DNA from: JAPSGB01 sp963775185
GTDB lineage: Bacteria; Myxococcota_A; Polyangia; Polyangiales; Polyangiaceae
Length of the DNA: 64,000 bases
Assembly: GCA_963775185.1 (NCBI GenBank)
Contig: CAVZIE010000015.1
Location: 1 to 64,000, forward strand
Direction of reading: 5' to 3'
Position numbers and translations under genes: made by a program. Of the stretch, positions 16,875 through 25,867 are shown piece by piece. The notes under the pieces are model-generated. The model saw only the letters and a program-made list of their open reading frames with translations. It was not told the origin of the DNA and did not search any database. Position 1 is the first letter of the stretch, and every line of letters starts with the position of its first letter.

Positions 16875-19573
16875 TCCATCCTCGCTCCCACCACCGGCAA
16901 GAGCGGCAAGCCGGTGATGTACTGACGGTTCTTGTACCGGTAGTCGTAGGCGATCTCTTCGGGGTTGGACCGGTTCGTGATGTTCTGCACGTCGAGGTAC
17001 GCCTCGATCTTGCCCCAGGAGAGCGTGAAGTGTTTCGCGAGACGTGCGTCCGCCTGGACGAACGCAGGCACGCGCGTAGTGTTTTGCGTGCCGAACACGG
17101 GCTCGGTGAGATCCCGACGGGTGCCGCTTACGTAGGACGCCAAGCCCGCGTCCGTCGGCGACGAGCCGATCACCGGCGTGCGAGGGAAGCCCGTCGCGTA
17201 GCGGAAGCGCCCGCCGATCTCCCAGCCCTTGCCCAGCTCGTAGCTCGCCAATACGGTCGCGACGTGCGTCTGGTCGTAGTCGAACAGCCGCCAGCTGTCC
17301 CCCGGGTGGTCCCTGCGCTCGGCGCGCATCAGCGTGTAGCTGACCCAACCGAAGAAGCCCTTGGCCAGCTCCTGCCGCAGCAGCACCTGAGCGCCGTAGG
17401 CGCGGCCTTCGCCCTCCTGCACCAGCGCGGCCGCCAGCTTCGGCACGGGCGACGCGCTGCGCGTCACCAGGTCGCTCGATTTCGAGAAGAAGACCACCTC
17501 CTCCAGCGAAAGCTCATCCGTCAGCTTGACGTTCACGCCGCCGAGCAGGTGATACGCCTTCTCGACGTTCAAGGTCGGGTTGCCGAACACGGCCGACAGA
17601 TCCTCGGCCTGGGGCGACTGGTGGTAGATGCCAAACGCCGCCTTGAGCCCGAGCCGCGGGTCGAGCTGGTAGCGCACCGACAGCCGCGGCTCGAGGGCGG
17701 TGCGCTGCGTGGTGATGCCGATCGACGGCGTCGCGCCTTGCTTCGGAGTCTGGCGGCTGGCGCCGGTGACGTAGGGCGCGACGCGCACGCCCGGTACGAC
17801 GTGGAGCCTGTCACCCAGGAAGGCGAAGTCCGCCTGCGCCCACGGCGCAACGCTGGCGAGCGTGGTCTGCCAATTGTCGACGTTGTACGAGTCGCCCGGC
17901 GGTTGGCCGAACACGCTCGGGTCGCCTTCCCGCGCCGGCAAGGTCACCGAGCCCTGTCGCTGCACGTCGTAACGCGACGCTTCAACGTCCAGACCCAGGG
18001 TGACGACGCTGTGCTCGGTCGCCTTGCCGCGCCACGACGCGCGGAAGCCGTACACGTTGCCCGAGGTGTCCAGTACGGCAGGCGTCGGCCCGAACGTCGA
18101 TCGCGTCGCGAAGTGATCGTGGCCGAACCACGGCATTGCCGAGATCGTCGAACCGTCGGCGAGCTGACGCTGGTAGCGAATCGCGATGCGATTGAACGTC
18201 GTCAGGTTGTCCTGGGTCTTGACCTGGTCCGGATCGGGGCTGTCGACGGTGCGCGTGAGCGTGTCGCGGGCGATCAGGCCGAGCAGCGTGACCGACTCGT
18301 TCTGCCGGAGATCGTGCGTCAGCTTCAGCTGCGCGTCGTAGTAGTCGGGGATCGGGATGAACTCGCTCACGTCCGTGCTCGTGGCGAGCTTGAGCGTGCG
18401 GTCGAGGTAGCTCTTGCGGCCGGTCACGGCGATGCGCGTGCTCTTGTCGATCGGCATCTCGATCATGCCCGAAGCGTCGATCACGTCCGCGGCGACGTAG
18501 CCGTGGACCTTGTCGGCTCGCAACGTGCGCGTGTCGATCGTGACCAGGCCGCCGAGGCCGCCGCCGTACTCGGAGCCGTAGCCGCCGGGCGACAGCTCGA
18601 TGGCGCGCACCAGGTCGCTGTTGATCGTCGAGCGGAGTCCACCGCCGTGATAGAGCAGCGGAATGTGCACGCCGTCCACGTAGACACGCGTGTCCTGCGG
18701 CGCGGCGCCCCACACCACCAGTTGCCCGGACCCGAATGACGCGCGGGCCACGCCAGGCAGGTTCTGCACGACCTTCAGCGTGTCGCCCTGGGTACCCGGC
18801 ACGCGCCGGCCTTCTTCCACCTTGATCTCGGTGGAGACGACCTCTTTCTGGATCTTCGGCGCGACCACCACGATCTCGAGATCGCTCTCCTCGCCGGGCG
18901 GCACCTCTTCCTTCGGCTCGAGCGCGTACTTGACGCTGAGCTTCTTGCCCTTCTCGAATGCTTCCTCGGTGGACACGGTCGTCAGACCGGGCCCCGAGAT
19001 CGTCACCACGTGCTTGCCGAGCGGCACGTCGCGGAACTGGAAGTGACCGCTGTCGTCGGTGGTCACCTCGCCGACGCCCTCCAGCTTGATCGTCACGCCG
19101 GGGATCGGCTTCTTGGTGAAGCGGTTCTTGACCTCGCCTTCGTAGTTGATCGCCGGCGTGGGCGGCTCGTACTTGATCACGAAGTCGTAGCGGTAGGTGA
19201 TCTTCACCGGCGCGGGCTTGTTGTCGATCTCCGCGGGCGAGAAGCGGAATTGCTTCACGGCGGCGAGCGCGGCGGCGTCGAAGTCCGCGCCGGCCGACTG
19301 CAGCACGATCGCGTCCTCGACCTTGCCGGTGTCGTCGATGGCGATCTGGAGCGTGACCGACGCCATCGTGCCGGAGAATTTCGCGTCTTCGGCGGCCTTC
19401 TTCTTCTCCGGAGGGAACTCCGCCGCCTGGAAGTGCACGAGCTTGGGCAGCTTGGTGAGCTTGTGCTGCTGCGTCGGCGTCTGGCTGTTGCCGCCTTCCT
19501 GGGCCAACGCGCTCCCCAGGGGCGCAGATAGCCACAGCGCGATGGCAGCGCCTGCGATGATCCTTCGCTTCAC
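16868..19573 (-). CDS. TonB-dependent receptor with N-terminal TonB_C domain
   Basis: A 901-residue outer-membrane receptor. After a signal peptide (about residues 1-24, ending SALAQ), residues 45-135 form a TonB C-terminal domain (GTMASVTLQIAIDDTGKVED, FDAAALAAVKQFRFSPAEI). Next come a carboxypeptidase-regulatory-like sandwich (about 142-215), the plug (EEGRRVPGTQGDTLKVVQNL, VYVDGVHIPLLYH, GGYGSEYGGGLGGLV) and a 22-strand-type barrel ending in the aromatic terminus GARMEW. A receptor carrying its own TonB_C module, where TonB normally contacts from the periplasm, is uncommon outside Myxococcota and Bdellovibrionota. It is read with tonB, exbD and exbB just upstream. The cargo is unknown; the nearby PstS and porin genes make a phosphate-containing ligand one possibility. 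Confidence 0.9.
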   Translation of the reverse strand: MKRRIIAGAAIALWLSAPLGSALAQEGGNSQTPTQQHKLTKLPKLVHFQAAEFPPEKKKAAEDAKFSGTMASVTLQIAIDDTGKVEDAIVLQSAGADFDAAALAAVKQFRFSPAEIDNKPAPVKITYRYDFVIKYEPPTPAINYEGEVKNRFTKKPIPGVTIKLEGVGEVTTDDSGHFQFRDVPLGKHVVTISGPGLTTVSTEEAFEKGKKLSVKYALEPKEEVPPGEESDLEIVVVAPKIQKEVVSTEIKVEEGRRVPGTQGDTLKVVQNLPGVARASFGSGQLVVWGAAPQDTRVYVDGVHIPLLYHGGGLRSTINSDLVRAIELSPGGYGSEYGGGLGGLVTIDTRTLRADKVHGYVAADVIDASGMIEMPIDKSTRIAVTGRKSYLDRTLKLATSTDVSEFIPIPDYYDAQLKLTHDLRQNESVTLLGLIARDTLTRTVDSPDPDQVKTQDNLTTFNRIAIRYQRQLADGSTISAMPWFGHDHFATRSTFGPTPAVLDTSGNVYGFRASWRGKATEHSVVTLGLDVEASRYDVQRQGSVTLPAREGDPSVFGQPPGDSYNVDNWQTTLASVAPWAQADFAFLGDRLHVVPGVRVAPYVTGASRQTPKQGATPSIGITTQRTALEPRLSVRYQLDPRLGLKAAFGIYHQSPQAEDLSAVFGNPTLNVEKAYHLLGGVNVKLTDELSLEEVVFFSKSSDLVTRSASPVPKLAAALVQEGEGRAYGAQVLLRQELAKGFFGWVSYTLMRAERRDHPGDSWRLFDYDQTHVATVLASYELGKGWEIGGRFRYATGFPRTPVIGSSPTDAGLASYVSGTRRDLTEPVFGTQNTTRVPAFVQADARLAKHFTLSWGKIEAYLDVQNITNRSNPEEIAYDYRYKNRQYITGLPLLPVVGARMEW

Positions 19574-19577
19574 GCTC

Positions 19578-20348
19578 TTACTCTCCGAGGACGAAGCGCA
19601 TGGCGATGACGAACGAAGACGGCACGGGCTTTCCGCAGCGCGTCGCCGGCGCGAAGTGCATGCGCCGCGCCGCGGAGACCGCTGCCTGATCCAACCCGTG
19701 ACCGAGCCCGGCCAGCACGCTCGCGGCGCTCACGTTGCCCGACGCGTCGATCTGGATGCGCAAGCGCACCCGCCCTTCGACGCCCGCCGAGCGCGCGTCG
19801 TCGGTGTACTGCGGCTGGACGAAGCCCTTGGGCTTGGCTTTCACCATCGGCTCGTCGCAAGCGTCGTCGGCCGCCGTGCCGGCGCCGGACGGCGCGAACG
19901 TCTTCTCCTTGACGACGGTCTTCGGCTTCGGCTTGGCGCCGCCGTTGCCGGTGCCGAAGCCGCCGCCACCGGGTCCGACGGCGATGCCGCCGCCGGCGGA
20001 CGTGCCCGACATGCTGATGCCGAAGTCCGCGAGCCCGGGGTGGAAATCCGCCGCTGTCCGCTGGGCGTCGGGCTTCGGCGCCTCCGGCGGCGGCTCGGCC
20101 GGCTTCGGCGCGGGCCGCGGATTCGCCCGGCGCGTCTTCAGCATGTCCTTCGGCGCCTTGATCGGTTTGTCCGGCTCGGGAGGCTTGGGTTTGTCCTTCG
20201 GCGCCTTCGGCTTCGAGGACATGAACACGGCGACGTTCTCGCGCACGCTCGGCTCGCGCTTGGGCATGGACTGGAGACCGCCGAGCAGCGCGAGGTGCAA
20301 CGCCGCGCTCCCGATGTAGGCTCCCGTCAACCACCAACGCATCGCCAT
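19578..20348 (-). CDS. tonB: TonB-family energy transducer
   Basis: A 256-residue TonB: one N-terminal membrane helix (WWLTGAYIGSAALHLALLGG), a long Pro/Lys-rich periplasmic spacer (KPKAPKDKPKPPEPDKP and onward), a Gly-rich stretch near residues 115-140, and a C-terminal TonB domain (FVQPQYTDDARSAGVEGRV, LRIQIDASGNVSAASVLAGL). It passes the energy of the ExbB-ExbD proton channel to outer-membrane receptors. It lies between exbD and the TonB-dependent receptor on the same strand with short spacers. A second in-frame ATG two codons later is a possible start. Two cysteines in the C-terminal domain may form a disulfide. Confidence 0.88.
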   Translation of the reverse strand: MAMRWWLTGAYIGSAALHLALLGGLQSMPKREPSVRENVAVFMSSKPKAPKDKPKPPEPDKPIKAPKDMLKTRRANPRPAPKPAEPPPEAPKPDAQRTAADFHPGLADFGISMSGTSAGGGIAVGPGGGGFGTGNGGAKPKPKTVVKEKTFAPSGAGTAADDACDEPMVKAKPKGFVQPQYTDDARSAGVEGRVRLRIQIDASGNVSAASVLAGLGHGLDQAAVSAARRMHFAPATRCGKPVPSSFVIAMRFVLGE

Positions 20349-20367
20349 GCTCCGTGGTCCCCTCGCT

Positions 20368-20787
20368 TCAGTGAGCGATCTCGACGTTGATCGCGAACTT
20401 GGTGATGCCCTCGACGCGCGCCATGTCGATCACGTGCACCACCTTGCCGTGCTGCACTTCCTTGTCAGCGCTGACGATCAGGCTGATCTCGTGGTTCTGC
20501 GCGTAGTCCTGCTTGAACTTCTGGGTGAGCGCCGCATCCGTGATCGGCCGCTGGTTGTAATAGAGCTTGCCGTCCTTCGAGATCGTCACGGCCGCGATCG
20601 ACGCCACGGAGTCCGTGGAGCTCGCGGCCTTGGGCAGATTCACCTTCAAGCTCTGCGACACGATGTACGTCGCGCTCACCATCATGATGACGAGCAGCAC
20701 CAGGACGACGTCGACCATCGGTGTCACGTTGATGCCGGTGATCATCCCGCTTCTGCCGTGACTCTTGCCGAGTGTTCCAGCCATCAT
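20368..20787 (-). CDS. exbD: ExbD/TolR-family proton channel subunit
   Basis: A 139-residue ExbD/TolR protein with one membrane helix. The family motif is clear: INVTPMVDVVLVLLVIMMV, whose Asp is the proton-carrying residue, followed by a periplasmic domain (AAVTISKDGKLYYNQRPI, LIVSADKEVQHGKVVHVID). With ExbB it forms the proton-driven motor that powers TonB. It sits 6 bases after exbB and 19 bases before tonB on the same strand, so the three form one operon with the receptor. Confidence 0.93.
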   Translation of the reverse strand: MMAGTLGKSHGRSGMITGINVTPMVDVVLVLLVIMMVSATYIVSQSLKVNLPKAASSTDSVASIAAVTISKDGKLYYNQRPITDAALTQKFKQDYAQNHEISLIVSADKEVQHGKVVHVIDMARVEGITKFAINVEIAH

Positions 20788-20793
20788 CGTCTC

Positions 20794-21579
20794 CTAGGAG
20801 TCGAGCTCCATCACCTTGACGCGCGCGCCGTTCGACGAACGGGCGGCACTCGAAGCGCCGGACACTGGCTCGACCGGGGCCGGGCCCGGCGTCGAGTCGG
20901 TCGGCGGCGGCGGCTCCTCGAGCAGGCGGAAGTCGCTCACCATCTTCGCCTCGGACTTGAGGAACGCGAGCAGCTGCTTGCCGATCACGTCGACGTTCGC
21001 CTCGACATCGGCCACACGCTTCTGGGTGATGTTGAAGCCGACCACCGCCGGCAGCGCGACGAGCAGCCCGACGCCCGTGGCGATGAGGGCCTCGGAGATG
21101 CCCACCATCACGTTGCCCATGGCCGCCTGGCTCTGTCCCGCGCCGCCCTGACCCAGCTGATGGAAGGCCTGGATCACACCGATGACGGTGCCGAGCAGCC
21201 CGACGAAGGGCGCGTTGTTCCCGAGCGTGCCCAGGAACGTGAGCCCGCGATCGAGCTCCTTGCGCTTCTTCTGCATGTGCGCAGCGAGCGCCTCGGCGAC
21301 GGCGTCCGGCCCACCCTCGATCCAGTCGAGGGTGGTCGCCAGCACCTCGCCTTCGATGGTGCCGCTCTGGAGCAGCAGGTCCTCGGCGCCGCGCCGATCG
21401 CCGCGCCGGAGCCGGGCGACGAGATGATCGCCGAGATCGTCGTCGTGACCGCGATGGCGGCGGAAATACACATAGCGCTCGATCATGATCCCGATCGAGG
21501 CGACCGAGAGCGCAAGCAGCAGGTACAAGACCCAGCCGCTGCCGAGCATGGCAACTTTCTCTAGGTTCGACATCAACAT
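20794..21579 (-). CDS. exbB: ExbB/TolQ/MotA-family proton channel subunit
   Basis: A 261-residue inner-membrane protein with three hydrophobic helices: WVLYLLLALSVASIGIMIE near the start, APFVGLLGTVIGVIQAFHQL in the middle and ALIATGVGLLVALPAVVGF. The middle motif (GLLGTVIGVI) is the hallmark of MotA/TolQ/ExbB channels. The cytosolic loop is charged and the C-terminal tail beyond the third helix is Pro/Ser-rich. It starts the exbB-exbD-tonB-receptor run on the minus strand, 29 bases downstream of the DUF2135-like lipoprotein gene. TolQ cannot be excluded from sequence alone, but the tonB neighbour favours ExbB. Confidence 0.92.
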   Translation of the reverse strand: MLMSNLEKVAMLGSGWVLYLLLALSVASIGIMIERYVYFRRHRGHDDDLGDHLVARLRRGDRRGAEDLLLQSGTIEGEVLATTLDWIEGGPDAVAEALAAHMQKKRKELDRGLTFLGTLGNNAPFVGLLGTVIGVIQAFHQLGQGGAGQSQAAMGNVMVGISEALIATGVGLLVALPAVVGFNITQKRVADVEANVDVIGKQLLAFLKSEAKMVSDFRLLEEPPPPTDSTPGPAPVEPVSGASSAARSSNGARVKVMELDS

Positions 21580-21608
21580 GGGGTGCTCCTTGGACCTGGG
21601 GTCGTCGG

Positions 21609-22496
21609 TCAGAAATTGAAGTCGGTGATGAACATCCCGGCGCCGGCGCCACCGCCGCTCGCCTGGATGTCGAGCAAGCGTCCGCTCCGGGTGAAGATCA
21701 GCTTGCCGTCGATCCTGATGCTGAACGTGAAGTCCGCGGACGGCTGACCGCAGGCGCTGAACAGGTCGGCGCGCGCGATGTACGTACCGGCGAGCGGCTG
21801 GTCGTCCCAGATCACGTCTTCCTCGCGGTAGCCGTCGATGGCGCAGTTGGCGTTCGAGTCGCGATCGAGCTGACCGGCGTGGGGCACGCCGCCGTCCACG
21901 AGCCCGCCGTCCACGGCCAGCGTGTTCGGATGCTTCGGGTCGAGCTCCTTGCCCGTGGGGGCAATGATGTGGAGGTCGAGATCGACGTCCGTGTCCCAGA
22001 CAGCGACACGACGACGTGGCCTTCCGGTACCAGCGACTGGACCTCGATCGTCGTGTCCCGCGGAGGTCCCCAGTTGCCGTTCTGGTCGGAGGCGGAGACC
22101 AGCAGCTTGTGCTTCCCCACGGGCAGCGGTGCGCGAGTAGTCGACGGTCGCGCTCCAGGACAGGTCGCTGTCGGTGTACGGGTCGTACGGTCCGATCGGC
22201 ACGACCCAGTAGCCGCTGCCCACGTCATCCATTCGCAGCGCCACGGACCACGCGCTCTTCTCGGCGTCGCCGGTGAGCTTCTTACCCGCCTGTCCCTGGG
22301 GGATCAGGTTGTTTGCGCTGAGCAGCTGAGTGACCTGCGGGCCGCTCTCGCCGGTGGGCAGCGCTGCCTTCGAAGAACTGACCGTTCGGTAACGCGGAGC
22401 GGTTCGCCCATGCCGCTCTTGGCCTCGACCGAGCTGCCGCAACCCGCGGCGAGCAGCGCGGCGACGGCGACCGGGAATCGCGAGCGTGCGCGTCAT
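21609..22496 (-). CDS. DUF2135/YfaP-like lipoprotein, several frameshifts
   Basis: About 293 residues after correction. The ATG at 22496 overlaps the porin stop (ATGA). The corrected start gives a signal sequence FPVAVAALLAAGCGSSVEAK with a good lipobox (LAAGC). The body has an Ig-like stretch (LLVSASDQNGNWGPPRDTT) and a C-terminal beta-sandwich with VWDTDVDLDLHIIAPTGKEL, the acidic DxDLxLH pattern of the DUF2135/YfaP group, ending MFITDFNF. The frame changes at about 22478, 22402, 22371, 22130 and 22005-22010; removing one base at each of the first four and two at the last leaves exactly 294 codons. It is probably a surface or periplasmic partner of the porin or TonB system; function is unknown. 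Confidence 0.62.
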   Translation of the reverse strand: MTRTLAIPGRRRRAARRGLRQLGRGQERHGRTAPRYRTVSSSKAALPTGESGPQVTQLLSANNLIPQGQAGKKLTGDAEKSAWSVALRMDDVGSGYWVVPIGPYDPYTDSDLSWSATVDYSRTAARGEAQAAGLRLRPERQLGTSAGHDDRGPVAGTGRPRRRVAVWDTDVDLDLHIIAPTGKELDPKHPNTLAVDGGLVDGGVPHAGQLDRDSNANCAIDGYREEDVIWDDQPLAGTYIARADLFSACGQPSADFTFSIRIDGKLIFTRSGRLLDIQASGGGAGAGMFITDFNF

Positions 22497-24005
22497 AGCT
22501 CCCCCTGTAGGCGCAGCGTCCAGGTGTTGTTCTTCCGATCCGTCGGGCACGCCGACGGCGTCGAGCGCCAGGTGGTCGCGGATGAAGTCGTACTCGAACA
22601 GCAGCTTCGCGCGGTGGGGCAGCACCAGGCCGACCAGCGGCGACCACGTCTTGATGTCGGCCTTGAACGGCAGGATCTTGCCGCCCTGGCTCGTCAGGAT
22701 GTCGGAGTTGGGATCGTAGTAGTCGTAGCGCAAGCCGACGACCCCGTACGGCGTCACCTGCTGGACGACGCCGACGTAGTAGCCGAGCTCGCGCGTGTCG
22801 AGGTGCGCGAGCACCGGATCGGCGATGTATAGCGCGCGGTCCATGTTGGAAGCCGCGACGACCTCGCCGTACAGCTGGGTCATCCCGAGCTTGGTCTCGA
22901 CGCGCAGCTGGGCGTCGGCGCCGATCGCCCAGTGGAAGAAGTTCTGGGAGATCTGGCCGGTCTGGCCTTCGATCGCCTGTAGCTCCGTGGAGTCGGAATG
23001 TCCCGTTCTCGTTGATATCGTTGCCAGACCAGGATGTCCTTGGTGTTGCCGGTTCCCGAGTGGAACCCGTAGCCGTTCAGCGCCGACACGCCGCCGGACA
23101 CGTGGATCGCGTCGGACACCGGCGCGCTCACGCCGATACGGCCCGTGATGTCCTTGGATCCGTTCGGGATCCTGCAGCGGAAAGCCCGTGCGCTCGCCGA
23201 GCGGCTCGCCGTTGATGATGGCGACGTGGTAGGTCAGAAACGCGATCTGGCCGGACAGCCGCGCGCCCACGTCGGGCTCGGACGGCCAGAAGGAGAGCGA
23301 CGCGCGCGAGCGCTCCATGAACGGCCTCTCGCGCGGCGACTCGAGCATCAGCTCGTAGCCAAACGGCGTGTCGAACTGGCCGAACGTGAGCTGCGCGACC
23401 GGCAGCATGTCGGCCCGGTTGCCGCCGCGATAGAACACCGACGCCTCGGCGTGCTGCACGCCGAAGTGCCCGCCGTGGACCGTGTTGCCGTCGAGCTCGA
23501 TCATGACCGAGCTGTACTTCCACGCGCGCTCGACCTTGAGGCGCGCGCGACGCAGGACGAAGCGGTCCTGGTTCAGCAGCTGTCCGCCCTGCAGCAGCTG
23601 ATCTTCCGAGTCCTGGTGGCTCTCGTACTGCGCCTGGACGTAGCCGCCGACCTTGATGCCGTCCGCCCAACCAGGCTCGCGACGCGGAGGAAGCCGCTTG
23701 GGCTTGCGCTTCCGACGCTTCGGCTCGGCCGCCGATTGCTGCTTCTTCGCGAGCTCCGCCTGCAGCTTCTTCACTTCCTTCTCGAGGGACGTGACGCGTG
23801 CGTCTTGCTCGTTCAGGTCGGCACGCTGGCCTTCAACCTGATCGGCGAGCTTGTCGACCTTCGCGTCGGGAGCCGGCGCCGGCACGGCCGCAGGCGCGTC
23901 CGGCGGCGCAGGCGCGGGCGCCGCGGGCGCAGGCTGCGCGGAGGCCACGCTCGCGAAGCCGAGCAGCGCGACGACGGGAAACGGAAGCAGGATTCTTCTG
24001 GTCAC
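22493..24005 (-). CDS. Porin O/P-type outer-membrane porin, four frameshifts
   Basis: About 502 residues after removing four extra bases (near 23165, 23020, 23003 and 22541). The GTG at 24005 gives a signal peptide (ILLPFPVVALLGFASVASAQ), then a Pro/Ala linker, a coiled coil (DEQDARVTSLEKEVKKLQAEL-like, residues 50-85) and a Lys/Arg-rich stretch, then a 16-strand-type barrel with family features of the phosphate-selective porin group: DGIKVGGYVQAQYESH, RFVLRRARLKVERAW and QFDTPFGYELMLESPRERPF. The corrected middle contains DINENGHSD, a calcium-type loop. The corrected C terminus is NNTWTLRLQGEL. OprO/OprP relatives carry phosphate or polyphosphate, which fits the nearby PstS-like and PhoB-type genes, but specificity is inference. 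The start of the DUF2135-like gene overlaps its stop. Confidence 0.75.
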
Positions 24006-24043
24006 TCGAATACCGGGGATGGGGCGGCTGCATTCGCAAGAAA

Positions 24044-24076
24044 GGCCGGCGCACCGAACAGATCGACACGCCGGCC
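24044..24076 (-). terminator. Rho-independent terminator after the PstS-lipoprotein pair
   Basis: Perfect 8-bp arms GGCCGGCG (24044-24051) and CGCCGGCC (24069-24076) enclose a 17-base loop. On the minus strand the second arm is followed by TTTCTT. It lies 18 bases after the stop of the Gly-rich lipoprotein gene and before the porin gene. Confidence 0.65.
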
Positions 24077-24093
24077 CTTGCTTCATGCGCGAC

Positions 24094-24531
24094 TCACAGT
24101 GCAGGCGGAGTCGGGACGTCGGAGAGCCGCGACAACGTGCTGTTGTCGAAGCCCTGGCAACCCGACGTGCAGTGGTTCAGGTACTGCTCGTAGCTGCTGG
24201 GCGCGCAGTTGTAGCAACCGTCCCAGCCGTCCGACGCGGTCCCCGTGCAGTTGCCGCCGCTGCCGGCCGCACCCGCCATGCCGGCGCTGCCCGACGTACC
24301 GCCGGTACCCGACGTGCCGCTGGTGCCGCCGGTGCCGCCGGTCGCACCCGCGCTACCGCCGGTGCCGCCGGTCGCGCCGGCGCTGCCGCCGCTGCCGGAG
24401 GTCCCGCCGGTGCCGCCCGTGGGTGAGGGATTGCCGCTGCTGTCGTCCGAACCGCACGCCGTCGCGAGCACAAGCGATGCCCCGAACAGCGCTGCCACGA
24501 GCAAGCTCTTGGTGACGTTGTGGTTTGCCAT
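24094..24531 (-). CDS. Gly/Thr/Ser-repeat lipoprotein with Cys-rich tail
   Basis: A 145-residue exported lipoprotein: signal peptide MANHNVTKSLLVAALFGASL ending in lipobox VLATAC, then a mature part of about 65 residues made almost wholly of GGTGGTSGS/GGSAGAT-type repeats, then a tail with four to six cysteines (NCTGTASDGWDGCYNC, LNHCTSGCQGF). Such low-complexity linkers tether small disulfide-rich heads to the outer membrane in myxobacteria. The start lies two bases after the stop of the PstS-like gene, so it is co-expressed with it. The tail resembles the Cys-rich end of that protein in style, not clearly in sequence. Function is unknown. Confidence 0.72.
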   Translation of the reverse strand: MANHNVTKSLLVAALFGASLVLATACGSDDSSGNPSPTGGTGGTSGSGGSAGATGGTGGSAGATGGTGGTSGTSGTGGTSGSAGMAGAAGSGGNCTGTASDGWDGCYNCAPSSYEQYLNHCTSGCQGFDNSTLSRLSDVPTPPAL

Positions 24532-24533
24532 GA

Positions 24534-25739
24534 TCAGGACGCCTCGCAGTAGCCGAAGTTGCAGTGGGTGTTCGGCGCGGTGGTGCAGTCCGAATCCTGG
24601 GAGCAGGTCTGGCAGCCGCTGGGCGCGGCGCCGTCGGTCTGCTTGCCGAAGTAGCAGCCGCACGCGCTCGGCGGCTGGTACGACATGAGCGGCCCGTCTT
24701 CAGTGTCGCGCTTCACCATCATCGCGCACTGCGGGATCAGGTGAGCCTTGATCTCGACGTCGACGATGTTCACGCCGGTGAGCGCCTTGGTGCCCGCGAC
24801 GTAGTCGATCAGGTCCGACGCCTTGGCGTTCGTCGGCTTGCCCGTGCCGTCGACGTTCGCGTACATGTGCAGCGGGCCCCACACCTGGTAGTGACCGTCA
24901 CGCACGTTCATCTTGTCGAAGCTCGTCGGCGACGAGTCCGGCAAGAAGCCGCACGTCTGGCCGTACGCCTGGTAGTAGAGCTCCTTCATCTCGTCGCGAG
25001 CGCCGTCGCTCTCGCCGGTGCTCAGGATGCCGATCGTCTTGTCGGGGCTGGTCGACGCGGCCACGCTCGTGAGCACGCCACCGCTGCCGCCCTGGTCGGC
25101 GCCCTTCCAGGAGTCGGGCGAGACGTTGATCGCCTTGGCGAGCATCGACTGCGTGCCGGAGCCGGCGTTGCGGATGAACATCAGCGACTCGTCGTCCCAG
25201 GGCGTGGCGCCCGCCTGCCCGAAGTGGAACGTGAGGTACGCCGCCTCGGCGCTGATCGACGTCTGCTGCGACGCTTTCGGCACGACGAACGTCATCACCT
25301 GGACCGGGCCGTAGAAGTTGCCGACGGTCGAGGGCGGAGCGCTGCCGCCCGACGCCGCGCAGCTCTCCCAGTACACGTCGGACACGCCGATGTCCGCCTT
25401 CTGGCCGGCCGTCGGCAGATCGCACGTCTCGCCGGCCGCGGGGCTGGTGGAGCCCCAGTACGTGGCCGTACCGGTCATGTTGGTGCCGTTGATGATCGCG
25501 TCGCCGCCCGTGCAGGAACCGGCCTTCTGGTAGACGATCGTGAACTGTCCACCGCTGGCCAGGGCACTGCCGAGACCTGCAAGGAACGGTTGAACCGCGC
25601 TGGATCCAGCCACATAGACCGGCGCCGGCGTCAGCGTGGCGCAGTCGACTGCGTAAGCCGAGTGCGCCGCGAGCATCAATCCTGATGCCGAGGCGCATGC
25701 GACCAACGCACGCTTCATTGTATTCATGGAAGTGTGCAT
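24534..25739 (-). CDS. PstS-like phosphate-binding protein with Cys-rich tail
   Basis: A 401-residue exported protein related to the PstS/PBP-like superfamily. The signal peptide ends at HSAYAV near residue 30. The phosphate-site segment VYVAGSSAVQPFLAGL near residue 41 and the later RNAGSGTQSMLAKAI and GILSTGESDGARDEM are PstS-like ligand loops. Unlike transport PstS it has a C-terminal extension rich in cysteine (CGCYFGKQTDG, GCQTCSQDSDC, NTHCNFGYC) that probably folds as a disulfide knot, and no PstCAB genes are near. It may be a secreted or surface phosphate scavenger. It is first in a minus-strand pair with a Gly-rich lipoprotein and is divergent from a PhoB-type gene, with PhoB-box-like repeats between. 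ATG at 25739 is used; ATGs at codons 5 and 8 are alternatives. Confidence 0.82.
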   Translation of the reverse strand: MHTSMNTMKRALVACASASGLMLAAHSAYAVDCATLTPAPVYVAGSSAVQPFLAGLGSALASGGQFTIVYQKAGSCTGGDAIINGTNMTGTATYWGSTSPAAGETCDLPTAGQKADIGVSDVYWESCAASGGSAPPSTVGNFYGPVQVMTFVVPKASQQTSISAEAAYLTFHFGQAGATPWDDESLMFIRNAGSGTQSMLAKAINVSPDSWKGADQGGSGGVLTSVAASTSPDKTIGILSTGESDGARDEMKELYYQAYGQTCGFLPDSSPTSFDKMNVRDGHYQVWGPLHMYANVDGTGKPTNAKASDLIDYVAGTKALTGVNIVDVEIKAHLIPQCAMMVKRDTEDGPLMSYQPPSACGCYFGKQTDGAAPSGCQTCSQDSDCTTAPNTHCNFGYCEAS

Positions 25740-25867
25740 GCTCTCTCTCCCTCTCGCTCAAAGTTTGCGAGGTCGGGCGGGAAGCTACTTTCGACCATTG
25801 ACGTCGCCACGACGCCTTCGCAACAAGTCGGAGACGGCGACTTGTCTCTCATGTGGCGGTGATGGAA

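Noticed and set aside
14748..16925. 725-codon open frame on the plus strand across two minus-strand genes and their spacer
   Set aside because: It spans two unrelated genes and an intergenic hairpin; the residue pattern is that of a GC-rich shadow.
20794..21579. TolQ-TolR of a Tol-Pal system
   Set aside because: No tolB or pal follows; tonB and a TonB receptor do, so ExbB-ExbD is the better reading.
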